From: Candidatus Pseudobacter hemicellulosilyticus
GTDB taxonomy: Bacteria; Bacteroidota; Bacteroidia; Chitinophagales; Chitinophagaceae
Reading direction: 5' to 3'
DNA length: 64,000 nt
Assembly (NCBI GenBank): GCA_029202545.1
Contig: CP119311.1
Location: forward strand, 620,001-684,000
Shown here: positions 26,229 to 34,465 of the stretch, piece by piece
Layout of the letters: every line of letters starts with the position of its first letter
How positions within the stretch are numbered: the stretch's first letter is position 1
Notes under the pieces: generated by a model
Told to the model about the DNA's origin: nothing
What the model saw: only the letters and a program-made list of their open reading frames with translations
The model's database searches: none
Made by a program: the position numbers and the translations under genes

Positions 26229-27215
26229 ATGAGTTTACCAGATATCCAACACTGTCCCGGTACGCTGGCCCCCGGCTATCATACTTATAGTCGAACGGCC
26301 CTCGTTAGAGTCTTCAAGGGTCGAAAGGTCAGTCATCTCCTTCCTTATGATTCACCTGCCTCTAATGCTGCGATGGATGAACTCTTTGATGAAAATAGAA
26401 AACGTATATCCATCTCGGGTGTACAGGAAAAATTCTCCGTTCTACTCGAGAAGAACAAACTTCGATTGATCAACGAAGGTGAACGGGGAAGTTATATTTT
26501 GAAACCAACCCCGGCAGCTGGCCGGCGACCGGACCAGATGCCCGCAAATGAACACCTTACAATGCAGATTGCGCGACAGGTGTATCGAATTGAAACGGCA
26601 GAGAACGCTCTAATATTCTTCCAGAATGGAGCCCCCGCGTACATCACCAAACGATTTGATGTCGATGAAAATGGCAGAAAACTCGCGCAAGACGATTTCG
26701 CATCACTAGATGGGCGTACGCCTCAAACACATGGAGAACATTACAAATATCTCGGCAACTGTCTGCAGCTGTTTCAGCTCATGCAAAAATACGTCCCGGC
26801 TTATCCTGTAGAAGCGCCCAAATTATTGAAACAGCTCGTGTTCAACTATCTCTTCTCAAATGGAGATGCACATTTCAAGAATTTTTCTCTACTGGAAACG
26901 CCAATGGGGGATTACCGCCTAAGTCCGGCTTATGACTTGCTTAACAGCAAAATCCACATCAAGGACAAGGATTTCGCTTTAGATGATGGCTTATTGCCAA
27001 AAAATCTAGCACATGGAAAAATCATGCACCAGTTTTCGGTATTGGCCGATCAGGCAGGCATTTCTCGGGCCGCCTTTGAAGCAATTAAGCAACGCATGCT
27101 TTCCGAATCAGATAAGGTGCAGGAATTAATGTCCGCCTCCTATCTTGATCAAACCACAAAACGCAATTATTGGCAATCATATCTAGGACGATTGCGGCAA
27201 CTAGAAAAAACGTGA
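26229..27215 (+). CDS. hipT: HipT-type Ser/Thr kinase toxin
   Basis: 328-residue HipA-like kinase lacking the N-terminal subdomain. The Gly-rich loop RISISGVQEKFSVLL carries two serines, S61 and S63, in the SxS arrangement that is autophosphorylated in characterised HipT. Other kinase landmarks: K92 in YILKPT, catalytic D213 in FSNGDAHFKNFSL, and the metal-binding D236 in SPAYDLLNS. All are intact, so the toxin is probably active. Known HipT and HipA kinases phosphorylate aminoacyl-tRNA synthetases (TrpS for HipT, GltX for HipA); the target here is unknown. About 570 bp downstream lies a tRNA-Asp gene. Confidence 0.87.
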   Translation: MSLPDIQHCPGTLAPGYHTYSRTALVRVFKGRKVSHLLPYDSPASNAAMDELFDENRKRISISGVQEKFSVLLEKNKLRLINEGERGSYILKPTPAAGRRPDQMPANEHLTMQIARQVYRIETAENALIFFQNGAPAYITKRFDVDENGRKLAQDDFASLDGRTPQTHGEHYKYLGNCLQLFQLMQKYVPAYPVEAPKLLKQLVFNYLFSNGDAHFKNFSLLETPMGDYRLSPAYDLLNSKIHIKDKDFALDDGLLPKNLAHGKIMHQFSVLADQAGISRAAFEAIKQRMLSESDKVQELMSASYLDQTTKRNYWQSYLGRLRQLEKT

Positions 27216-27745
27216 GAGGTATATTTACAGCTTATTACCGTAAGGCGGAGGGAGTCTTTGTGTTATATGTAAAACCTCAAAATGCCCCCATTTCCTTCAA
27301 ATCTTGTAATATCTCGTTCGAGTTTTCAACCCTTGAGCCTACGCAATCTACCTACACACCAAAGAAGTTTAATTTCCATACTTTGCTGATAAATCAAACT
27401 CCCGGCGGCCAATAGGCGAAAGGCAAAATTGTTTTAGGGATGTGAAATGATCGGCTTTCCAATTTTATTAATTCATACGGCACATCACGATGTGTTAATA
27501 ATCTTTAATCTGGATATAATTCCAGAAGAAGGACTATTATTATGACTTTTTGATAAAAAGATGAGCATCTATTCTGATTAGTAATATCCTTAGTGCGAAA
27601 GCCAAAGATTGCCGCAACTGGGACTAATAAGAAAGAATTAGTAACTAGTACCTTCATTCCCTATCAACCGGAAACCTAAGGAAAATTAAGGCAGGAAAGC
27701 GACCGCAGGCAAACATTATAGACCACCAAATAGACCAAAAAAGAA
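27216..27745. other. AT-rich non-coding gap between hipT and tRNA-Asp
   Basis: No gene seen on either strand; a frame running out of hipT (to 27415) has no recognisable content. Strongly AT-rich compared with the flanking operons. No integrase, and no visible copy of the tRNA 3' end that could serve as an attachment site. Confidence 0.5.
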
Positions 27746-27768
27746 AAGTCGCTGCGATACAGCGACTT
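27746..27768 (-). terminator. rho-independent terminator of tRNA-Asp
   Basis: Perfect 9-bp arms AAGTCGCTG / CAGCGACTT with a 5-nt loop; on the minus strand followed by TTCTTTTTT. It lies 15 bp beyond the tRNA 3' end. Confidence 0.85.
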
Positions 27769-27782
27769 ACTTAAAAAACTTG

Positions 27783-27856
27783 CGGACTGGACGGGACTCG
27801 AACCCGCGACCTCCGCCGTGACAGGGCGGCATTCTAACCAACTGAACTACCAATCC
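27783..27856 (-). tRNA. tRNA-Asp (anticodon GTC)
   Basis: 74-nt cloverleaf on the minus strand. Acceptor stem GGATTGG / CCAGTCC (one G-U pair) with discriminator G, D arm GTTC...GAAT, anticodon stem CCGCC / GGCGG with loop CTGTCAC (anticodon GTC), and T arm GCGGG-TTCGAGT-CCCGT. The 3' CCA is not encoded. GTC reads Asp codons and its G34 is the position replaced by queuosine, the substrate of the enzyme encoded 265 bp away on the other strand. Confidence 0.96.
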
Positions 27857-28121
27857 GTTTCCCTTTCGGGCGGCGAATATAGACACAAAAACAGCTTCAT
27901 TCCAAAAAATTTCCTGAAAAAAGTTAAACAAATCGGCAAAACCCACGCCAGGCCATTGTCCTGCTTACTCCAAAACAATTACAAAAAAGCAGGAAATAGC
28001 ATTATCGTCCCCACCAACAGCTCACCGCAGAACCTCCCGACCTTCTGTCCTTTCACCCTGTCCCGTTTCCCCAAAATGATGCAACTTACAGCCCGGACCT
28101 AATCAGCCGGCAATCCGAAAA

Positions 28122-29012
28122 ATGACCCAGGATCATTCTATTTATAAAACCCGCATCGCCCCTACCCCCAGTGGCTACCTGCACCTGGGCAATATCCTGT
28201 CCTTTGCCATTACCACCGGCATTGCGCAACAGGCCAATGCCCGCATACTACTTCGCATTGACGACCTGGACCAGGAGCGCGCAAGAAAAGAATATCTCCA
28301 GGACATCTTTGACACCCTTCATTTCCTGGGTATCCCCTGGCAGGAAGGGCCAGACAGTGTAGAAAATTTTGAAATTGACTGGTCACAGGTCCACCGGCTG
28401 CCATTGTACCAGCAGGCGCTGGAACAACTGGCCACACAAGGACTGGTCTTTGCCTGTACCTGCTCCCGCAGCAGCCTGCAGGACCAGCTTCCCGGTCAAG
28501 CCTGCCCGTGTATTGATAAAGTTATCCCACTGGATACGCCCCATGCCAGTTGGCGCATCAACAGCAGTAACAGCATACAAACGCCACTAACCGTCCACAC
28601 ATTGAACGGAACAACCCTGTCGGCTACCCTGCCGGCCGACATGCACTATTTTGTGGTAAGAAAAAAAGACAGCTACCCCGCGTACCAGCTTAGCTCCCTG
28701 GTGGATGATCTGCATTTCGGCATTACGCATATTGTTCGGGGACAGGACCTCTGGGCCTCAACCCTGGCCCAGTTATTCCTGGCGGAATTATTACAGCTGG
28801 ACAAATTTACACAGATCCGTTTTCACCATCATGCCCTGATCACAGATGCCGGCGGCAATAAATTGTCCAAATCAGCCGGTGCTACTTCTATTCATTACCT
28901 ACGACAGCAGGGCGTAACGGTAACGGACATCTATGGTCAACTGGCAAGCCTATTGGATCAGCCTGGTGCAGCAAATGACTGGACAACACTGGCTGCTATT
29001 GTAAATAAATAG
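28122..29012 (+). CDS. gluQ: glutamyl-Q tRNA(Asp) synthetase (GluQRS)-like
   Basis: 296-residue paralogue of the catalytic half of glutamyl-tRNA synthetase without the anticodon-binding domain. HIGH-type motif APTPSGYLHLGN (H21-N24), class I motif GNKLSKSAG (K247-S251), and a GluQRS-style cysteine cluster C112-x-C114 ... C128-x-C130 for zinc. Known GluQRS activates glutamate and attaches it to queuosine-34 of tRNA-Asp, not to the 3' end. Its location beside the tRNA-Asp gene agrees with that role. A full-length GltX is about 500 residues, so this is not the housekeeping enzyme. Cytoplasmic. Confidence 0.85.
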   Translation: MTQDHSIYKTRIAPTPSGYLHLGNILSFAITTGIAQQANARILLRIDDLDQERARKEYLQDIFDTLHFLGIPWQEGPDSVENFEIDWSQVHRLPLYQQALEQLATQGLVFACTCSRSSLQDQLPGQACPCIDKVIPLDTPHASWRINSSNSIQTPLTVHTLNGTTLSATLPADMHYFVVRKKDSYPAYQLSSLVDDLHFGITHIVRGQDLWASTLAQLFLAELLQLDKFTQIRFHHHALITDAGGNKLSKSAGATSIHYLRQQGVTVTDIYGQLASLLDQPGAANDWTTLAAIVNK

Positions 29013-29158
29013 TCTTGGTTCGTCCCAAAAAACCTGGCGACACTCCAGTATGCAGCGCGCCCGCTATTACTGATCATTTTCCCATCTACACTATTGAAGC
29101 CTGGATTGAAGCCAATCACTACAATCATTCCCTGCCTGCTATTTCAATACCACACAAC

Positions 29159-30034
29159 TTACCGCCCCTCCCTGTGCAGCTTCCTGAACGCCACCGGTGA
29201 CATCCCCGCCAGCTTGCCAAAAAAACGACTGAAATATTTATGGTCCTCAAACCCCAACTGATCAGCCACTTCCTTCACCGACCGATCCGTATAATACAAT
29301 AACCGCTGCGCTTCTGCCAGCAATTCCTGCTGGATAAAATGTGTCACCGGCAATCCTGTAACTGCCTTGATGGTATCGTTGAGATGACTGGAAGAGATAT
29401 TCATCAGCGCCGCATACTCCGAAGGTTTCCTGACCGACAAAAAGTTTTTATTCAGCAACTGCCGGAACTTCCTCGTTATGGACACACTGCGGGAAGAGAA
29501 CTGCCGGATCTGCTCATCCTCCTGGTGCCGGATCAATCCAGCTACCCGGAAGGCAAAAGCATCCACCAGGGCTTTTGTAAGCGGGTACAGATAGTTACCT
29601 GTCCTGTTCTCTTCCAGGGCAGCAGCTATCAGTCCAAACAGCTGCACAAACCAATCATGGGTGGCCTTGTCAATAGCCACCATCGGCGCCGGCCCCATCC
29701 GCTCTTCTATCGCTTCTCTCGCCTGTGCATGCATCCATTTGGGTTCGAAAAAAAATATCCAGCCTTCCGCCCCAGCCGCTCCCAGGAACTGGTGTACCTG
29801 CCCCGGACAGGAAACACCCAGCACCGTTGTGTCTATCCGCATAGGCTGGAAGTCGAGTGCAAAATCAACGGTCCCGCGCTCTATCAGGAAGCAGGTATAA
29901 TGATCATGCCGGTGCGGCGTGATGACTGCCTCCGAAATCCTGTCGCTATCCAGCTCACCGGACATACGGGCAATACTGATGCCCGCATGATCCTGGTCCA
30001 TACTGACCATCCTGATCTTTTTCTTTTTGGCCAT
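29159..30034 (-). CDS. AraC-family transcriptional regulator
   Basis: About 291 residues from MAKKKKIRMVSMDQ (an earlier Met at 30067 would overlap the upstream gene). The N-terminal cupin-like sensor part has SEAVITPHRHDHYTCFLIERG. The C-terminal double HTH is complete (RKPSEYAALMNISSSHLNDTIKAVTGLPVTHFIQQEL; DRSVKEVADQLGFEDHKYFSRFFGKLAGMSPVAFRK, read in parts). It lies 10 bp downstream of the siderophore-interacting protein gene in the same direction, so it may respond to iron or siderophore and control its own operon (inference). Confidence 0.9.
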   Translation of the reverse strand: MAKKKKIRMVSMDQDHAGISIARMSGELDSDRISEAVITPHRHDHYTCFLIERGTVDFALDFQPMRIDTTVLGVSCPGQVHQFLGAAGAEGWIFFFEPKWMHAQAREAIEERMGPAPMVAIDKATHDWFVQLFGLIAAALEENRTGNYLYPLTKALVDAFAFRVAGLIRHQEDEQIRQFSSRSVSITRKFRQLLNKNFLSVRKPSEYAALMNISSSHLNDTIKAVTGLPVTHFIQQELLAEAQRLLYYTDRSVKEVADQLGFEDHKYFSRFFGKLAGMSPVAFRKLHREGR

Positions 30035-30044
30035 CTGTTTGCTT

Positions 30045-30719
30045 TTATTGCCAGAATCCCTGCACATAGATCTTCGCCGCCAGCCCCTCCATTGCTTTGA
30101 ACCGCTTCCTCAGGGCCGTAACCTGGGGGATATTTCCTGCAATATAAATAGCGGAATAGTTGTCGGGCGATTTTTCATCCAGCCAATTGTCCAGCGCCGC
30201 CTGCCCTTCCAGCCAATGCAGTTCCGGATGCATCGAACTATAAGAAACCGCCGGAACACTCTTCCCTGACAAAAGAATAGCCACATCCAGCGCACCCGGG
30301 CCGTGTTGCTGCAGCTGCCTGAGGCTGAGGAAATGCCCGATAGCCGTAGCATCCCCAATGCCCAGGACCCTGCCAGCCGCCGGAAGGGGAGCCGCATAGG
30401 CTGCAGCAAACAGCAAGGGATCGCCGGAACGGATGGTCCGGGCCCAACGGCTGCCGGCCCCTTCATGCGCCACACTGATAAACAAGGTGCAGGTCCTGCT
30501 GCTGGCGTCCCAGCTGGCCGGTGTATAATCCCGGAAAGCAAAATCCGCCACCTTGCATTTGAGGCGCCGGATATTTTTCCATTCCTGCATATCCACAGAA
30601 GGCAGGTGGACATCCAGGGCCACCACTTCCGCCGTCAGCCACCAGGTAGCCAGCACCGTACCTTCCGACATCGTTTTCTCTATCAGCCCAAAGGCCGCCC
30701 GTTTCAGCACATTTGCCAT
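30045..30719 (-). CDS. siderophore-interacting protein (FAD/NAD(P)H reductase type)
   Basis: About 224 residues from MANVLKRAAFGLIEKTM. SIP/ViuB-family pattern: an FAD-binding barrel with FRDYTPASWD (the RxYT-type flavin contact), HEGAGSRWARTIRSGDPL, then an NAD(P)H-binding half with VLGIGDATAIGHF and IYIAGNIPQVTALRKRF. These cytoplasmic enzymes release iron from imported ferric siderophores by reduction. First gene of a two-gene operon with the AraC regulator; divergent from the 30870 gene. It complements the siderophore receptor / PepSY pair at 4640-8192. Confidence 0.82.
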   Translation of the reverse strand: MANVLKRAAFGLIEKTMSEGTVLATWWLTAEVVALDVHLPSVDMQEWKNIRRLKCKVADFAFRDYTPASWDASSRTCTLFISVAHEGAGSRWARTIRSGDPLLFAAAYAAPLPAAGRVLGIGDATAIGHFLSLRQLQQHGPGALDVAILLSGKSVPAVSYSSMHPELHWLEGQAALDNWLDEKSPDNYSAIYIAGNIPQVTALRKRFKAMEGLAAKIYVQGFWQ

Positions 30720-30825
30720 ATTGATTGGTTTATCCCGCAAAGCTACTGCTGCTGCACCCGGGATCTGTCCAACAATCAACGGGAAAAGGTGGACAATTCA
30801 CGGTTTACGCCTGTCGCAAATCATA

Positions 30826-30854
30826 TTGTCAATGCAGTAAAACAGCTACCTTCG
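30826..30854 (+). promoter_or_regulatory. candidate promoter of the 30870 gene
   Basis: TTG at 30826-30828, 18-bp spacer, then TACCTTCG at 30847-30854, one mismatch from the TAnnTTTG -7 consensus. Lies 16 bp before the ATG. Confidence 0.35.
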
Positions 30855-30869
30855 TCCCAGCCCTTAGCC

Positions 30870-31526
30870 ATGAAAAAGCAAATGAAAGAACAACTCACCT
30901 ACGCCCGTTTCCACACCCGTGAAGATGCCCGGCTTCTCCTGGATGTGCTCAGCAAATTAGCCATTCCCTATACTGTTGAAGAAGCAGCCCCCATCCTGGA
31001 CAAGATCTATGTGGGCGAACAGCTGGACCCCATGATTGCCGTTAAGATCCCCGCCGATCAGTTTGAACGGGTCAACAAGGCCATGATAGAAGCCGCCAGG
31101 CCCCTGCTGGATGAGCTGAACCCCGACTATTACCTGTTCAGCTTTTCCGAACAGGAATTGAAAGATGTATTGTCGCACCCCGATGAATGGAATTACCTGG
31201 ACCAGGCACTGGCGGAAAAACTGCTGAGGGAGCAACAAATAACTTTTGAACCGGCCGAAATACGGCCCATCGCTGTTAAAGCAATAGCACCGATGCGACT
31301 GGCCCTTCCCTGGATCGTGGTGGGTTACCTCCTGAGTATTTATTATTTCCCGGTCGGCGTATTCCTGTACCTGGGCACGAGGTTTGCCAAACGAACCCTG
31401 GCTGACGGCGCCAGGATCCCTATGTTTGATGAATACACCCGCAGGCACGCCTTCTATATGCTGGTGGTAAATCTATTGGTGATCAGCTATTTTGTAGCCA
31501 GGATCGTCTGGCTCCGGAACAATTAA
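30870..31526 (+). CDS. small membrane protein with DUF2007-like N-terminus, function unknown
   Basis: 218 residues from MKKQMKEQLTYARFHTREDA. The first 70 residues (ARLLLDVLSKLAIPYTVEE ... MIAVKIPADQFERVNKAMIE) resemble the DUF2007 signal-transducing fold, which is an impression, not a proven match. Two hydrophobic segments follow at about 148-165 (ALPWIVVGYLLSIYYFPVGVFLYLG, read in parts) and 192-212 (YMLVVNLLVISYFVARIVW). The open frame continues upstream to 30303 but that part is antisense to the SIP gene and not real. Same strand as the peptidase gene 110 bp downstream. Confidence 0.7.
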   Translation: MKKQMKEQLTYARFHTREDARLLLDVLSKLAIPYTVEEAAPILDKIYVGEQLDPMIAVKIPADQFERVNKAMIEAARPLLDELNPDYYLFSFSEQELKDVLSHPDEWNYLDQALAEKLLREQQITFEPAEIRPIAVKAIAPMRLALPWIVVGYLLSIYYFPVGVFLYLGTRFAKRTLADGARIPMFDEYTRRHAFYMLVVNLLVISYFVARIVWLRNN

Positions 31527-31635
31527 AGAAAAGACGTAGACTGTTCCTACCCTTTCTCCAGTTCAATGGCAGCTACTATTCAACAGGAGAAAACAATACG
31601 CCTGTACAACATAGTTTTTACCAGGTTAATGCATC

Positions 31636-32469
31636 ATGAGAAAATTATTACTGATCATTGGCGTGTTACTGCTCTTCCTCCTGCTGACCATACTCACGCA
31701 GGTGGGTGGCATCGCTTACCTGCTGTCATTGCTGGCAGCCAGGTATATCAATAAATTGTCTATCCCGGGCCTGTACAAAAAAGGATTAGCCTTTGCAGGC
31801 TTCCTGCTGCTGTATGCTGTGATCAGCTTTGGCATTGTACCGCTTATAGCCCGGTCCCTGGGCAGGGTGCCGCTGCCCGTCCGGTTGACCCGGAACGTCC
31901 AGCCAGGCCACGCTTATACCTGGTTGCTCAACCGGCACTATGGTACGCCGGCACTGAAAGAAACCCTATTCCAGGTGGCAGAGGAAATGAACCAGGCCTT
32001 CCCGGGCACTACGCTGGTTTACCTGGATGGCAATTTCCCGTTCTTTGATGGTTTCCCCCTGGTCCCCCACCTGAGCCATAATGATGGTAAAAAACTGGAC
32101 CTCTCTTTTTATTATCTGGATAAACAGACAGGCAAACCCGGCAATATCTCGCCCGCACCACTGGGTTACGGCTTCTGTGAAGAGCCACGAAAGGGAGAGA
32201 TCAATACCGCTGCCGCCTGTGCAGCCAAAGGAGCCTGGCAATACAGTTTTATGCAGAAAATTGTCCCGGACTACTATCATAAACAATGGACCTTTGACAG
32301 CATCCGGACAAAAGCTTTAGTGCAGCAGTTTGCCAACAACAGGGCTGTTGAAAAGATCTTCCTGGAGCCTCACCTCAAAGCACGCCTTCACCTGACGGAG
32401 AATAAGATCAGGTTCCACGGCTGCCAGGCCGTCCGCCATGATGATCATGTGCATATCCAGGTCAGGTAA
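31636..32469 (+). CDS. membrane-anchored LAS/M15-M74-type metallopeptidase-like protein
   Basis: 277 residues. Two N-terminal membrane segments (about 3-35 and 50-72), then a soluble domain. The pattern SHNDGKKLD gives H148 and D155 with HxxGxxxD-like spacing, and the C-terminal HDDHVHIQVR supplies the H271-x-H273 pair. Together these are the zinc ligands of LAS enzymes (VanX/VanY, MepA, lysostaphin-like), which cut peptidoglycan peptides. Two cysteines (in YGFCEEP and AAACAAKG) may form a disulfide. I do not recognise a named family for the whole protein; peptidoglycan hydrolysis in the periplasm is inferred from the motifs. Confidence 0.65.
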   Translation: MRKLLLIIGVLLLFLLLTILTQVGGIAYLLSLLAARYINKLSIPGLYKKGLAFAGFLLLYAVISFGIVPLIARSLGRVPLPVRLTRNVQPGHAYTWLLNRHYGTPALKETLFQVAEEMNQAFPGTTLVYLDGNFPFFDGFPLVPHLSHNDGKKLDLSFYYLDKQTGKPGNISPAPLGYGFCEEPRKGEINTAAACAAKGAWQYSFMQKIVPDYYHKQWTFDSIRTKALVQQFANNRAVEKIFLEPHLKARLHLTENKIRFHGCQAVRHDDHVHIQVR

Positions 32470-32502
32470 ATGAAGCTACCAGCAGGCCTCCCTATACAAC
32501 GC

Positions 32503-33087
32503 CTATGGCCTGATCCAGCCCATCGCAAAAGCAGTGCCAGCGCCCTGCAGCATGCCCACGCCCACATCAGTTGGATAATGCACGCCCAGGTACATCCGGG
32601 AATACCCTACAGAGGCAGCCCATAACATGGACGGCGCTATCACATACCATTTGGGATAGGCGTGGGACAGGGAAGTGGCTGTACTGAAAGCCGAAGAGGT
32701 ATGTCCGGAAGGAAAAGAATAAGAAGAAGGATGCGCCATGGGTTGCAACCGCAGATTGGTCACAAATGGACGGGGCCGTTTTACCAGTTTTTTCACCAGC
32801 ATATTGAACAGCTCCGTGGTCACTGCACTGCTGGCTACATAGAGGGCGTTCTGCTGCATGTCTTTGTCGCCCCTGATCAGACCCGTCACAAACAACCCCG
32901 CAGGGATACCTACATTCACATAATTGTTGGCATCGGAGATAGTTTTGAAGAAAGCCGACTGGGCCGGCGTACGGGTTTCCTGGAGCTGCTCCAGCATCCG
33001 GTCGTCAAAGCGCTGGATACCGCCCTGGCGGGCAAAACCGGTAACACTGATGGCGCTCAGCAACAGGCCAAAGATCATTTTCCGCAT
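32503..33087 (-). CDS. PAP2-family acid phosphatase (second copy)
   Basis: About 194 residues from MRKMIFGLLLSAISVTGFARQ, a signal peptide (an upstream Met at 33123 is less likely). PAP2 signatures: KLVKRPRPFV, YSFPSGHTSSAFSTATSL and SVGYSRMYLGVHYPTD. Its order of motifs and much of the sequence follow the protein at 2352-3041, so the two are paralogues. Likely a lipid-phosphate or undecaprenyl-pyrophosphate phosphatase. Convergent with the peptidase gene; 193 bp from the divergent MBL gene. Confidence 0.88.
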   Translation of the reverse strand: MRKMIFGLLLSAISVTGFARQGGIQRFDDRMLEQLQETRTPAQSAFFKTISDANNYVNVGIPAGLFVTGLIRGDKDMQQNALYVASSAVTTELFNMLVKKLVKRPRPFVTNLRLQPMAHPSSYSFPSGHTSSAFSTATSLSHAYPKWYVIAPSMLWAASVGYSRMYLGVHYPTDVGVGMLQGAGTAFAMGWIRP

Positions 33088-33280
33088 AGGAACGGTAACA
33101 ATAGAACAGGTGAACAGGTTCATGGTGCAGCTATTTTTGACGGATCCGCTGTTTATTTACAATATTTATTATTCAGGATCGTCCATCATTAAGTAAGCGG
33201 GCTTGAGCCCTCAGCCATTGAATGTAACCCATTCTGTGGAATTATTCACTAAATTTAACCAGGTCTGCCCCGACAATCCC

Positions 33281-34414
33281 ATGCGTAGAAAACTATTCAG
33301 GATATTTAAAAAGATCATGATCAGTATCGGCATTCTCCTGCTATTGTCAGGCATCACCTTATTTTTTTATATGCGACAGGAAAAGTTTGGTAAAAAGCCC
33401 GCCGGGGCCCGATTGGAAAAAATTCAGCAATCCCCTAATTATAAGAACGGTCAGTTCCAGAACCTCCATGAAACACCTTCCCTCAGCGAAGGCTACACTT
33501 TTATGGGCGTGATCTACGAACAACTCTTTAAAAGGGTAAAACGTACCGTACCGGAAGACAGCATCCCTTCCGTGAAGATCAACCTCCTTGAACTTTCACC
33601 CGATGAGGATATCCTGGTCTGGTTTGGCCATTCTGGATATTTTATCCAGCTGGATGGAAAAAGATTCCTGGTAGATCCCGTGTTCAGCGGCAGCGTATCG
33701 CCTATCCCCGGCACCGCCAAAGCGTTTAAAGGGGCCGACCGCTATACTGTTAGTGACCTGCCTCCTATCGACTACCTGCTCATCAGTCACGACCACTATG
33801 ATCACCTGGATTATACCACTATCCTCCAGCTGAAAGACAAAGTGAAAAAAGTGGTCTGTGGCCTCGGCGTAGGCGAACATTTTGAATTTTGGGGGTACGA
33901 ACCAAAAAAAGTCACTGAGCTAGACTGGAACCAGGACATTGACCTGGGCGATGGGTTCAGCTTATTCACCCATCCCGCCCGTCACTTCTCCGGCCGCAGT
34001 ATCAAACGCAATAACACCCTCTGGCTTTCTTTCCTCCTGCAAACACCCAGCATGAAATTATATATCGGTGGCGACAGCGGCTACGATACGCATTTTGCGG
34101 AGATCGGTAAAAAACATGGCCCCATTGATCTTGCCATCCTGGAGAACGGCCAGTATGATATCAAATGGCGCTACATCCATATGCTGCCGCCTGAAACCCT
34201 GCAGGCCGCCAAAGACCTCGGCGCCAAACGCCTGATGCCCGTGCATAACAGTAAGTTCGCTATTGCCAATCATGCCTGGGATCATCCCATGACCACCCTC
34301 GCTGAACTCAATAAAGATGGACAAATCCCATTGGTCACACCACGTATTGGTGAGCCTGTTCAACTAAAGGACAGCACCCAGCCTTTCACCGCCTGGTGGC
34401 AGGGCATACAGTAA
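33281..34414 (+). CDS. MBL-fold metallohydrolase, membrane-anchored (UlaG / NAPE-PLD-like)
   Basis: About 377 residues from MRRKLFRIFKKIMISIGILLLLSGITLFFYMR, an N-terminal membrane anchor (the frame is open to 33203). The metallo-beta-lactamase fold shows VWFGHSGYFIQLDGKRFLVDPVFSG, LLISHDHYDHLD (HxHxDH zinc motif), HPARHFSGR, LYIGGDSGYDTHF and a late MPVHNSKF. This arrangement is that of UlaG/N-acyl-PE phospholipase-D-like hydrolases; the substrate (phosphodiester or lactone) is not determined. Monocistronic, followed by a long perfect hairpin. Confidence 0.87.
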   Translation: MRRKLFRIFKKIMISIGILLLLSGITLFFYMRQEKFGKKPAGARLEKIQQSPNYKNGQFQNLHETPSLSEGYTFMGVIYEQLFKRVKRTVPEDSIPSVKINLLELSPDEDILVWFGHSGYFIQLDGKRFLVDPVFSGSVSPIPGTAKAFKGADRYTVSDLPPIDYLLISHDHYDHLDYTTILQLKDKVKKVVCGLGVGEHFEFWGYEPKKVTELDWNQDIDLGDGFSLFTHPARHFSGRSIKRNNTLWLSFLLQTPSMKLYIGGDSGYDTHFAEIGKKHGPIDLAILENGQYDIKWRYIHMLPPETLQAAKDLGAKRLMPVHNSKFAIANHAWDHPMTTLAELNKDGQIPLVTPRIGEPVQLKDSTQPFTAWWQGIQ

Positions 34415-34430
34415 CAGACAATTTTACTGT

Positions 34431-34465
34431 TCAAAGGTGCAGGTATGCTATACCTGCACCTTTGA
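34431..34465. terminator. long perfect hairpin after the MBL gene
   Basis: 16-bp perfect arms around a 3-nt loop, left arm TCAAAGGTGCAGGTAT. Probably a terminator stem although the T tract is weak (TTTGAATTTA). Part of its right side plus flank recurs at about 34519-34540. Confidence 0.6.

Noticed and set aside
25903..27215. hipA broken in two by a frameshift
   Set aside because: Both halves have proper starts and stops with ATGA and 2-bp junctions, and the kinase carries the HipT-type SxS loop; a true HipBST arrangement fits better.
27170..27415. Frame overlapping the end of hipT
   Set aside because: No recognisable content; hipT has a complete C-terminus in its own frame.
27216..27782. 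Attachment site (tRNA 3' end duplication)
   Set aside because: No second copy of the tRNA 3' segment and no integrase found by reading.
30303..30869. N-terminal extension of the 30870 membrane protein
   Set aside because: Antisense to the SIP gene, no signal features; the ATG at 30870 has a plausible promoter just upstream.
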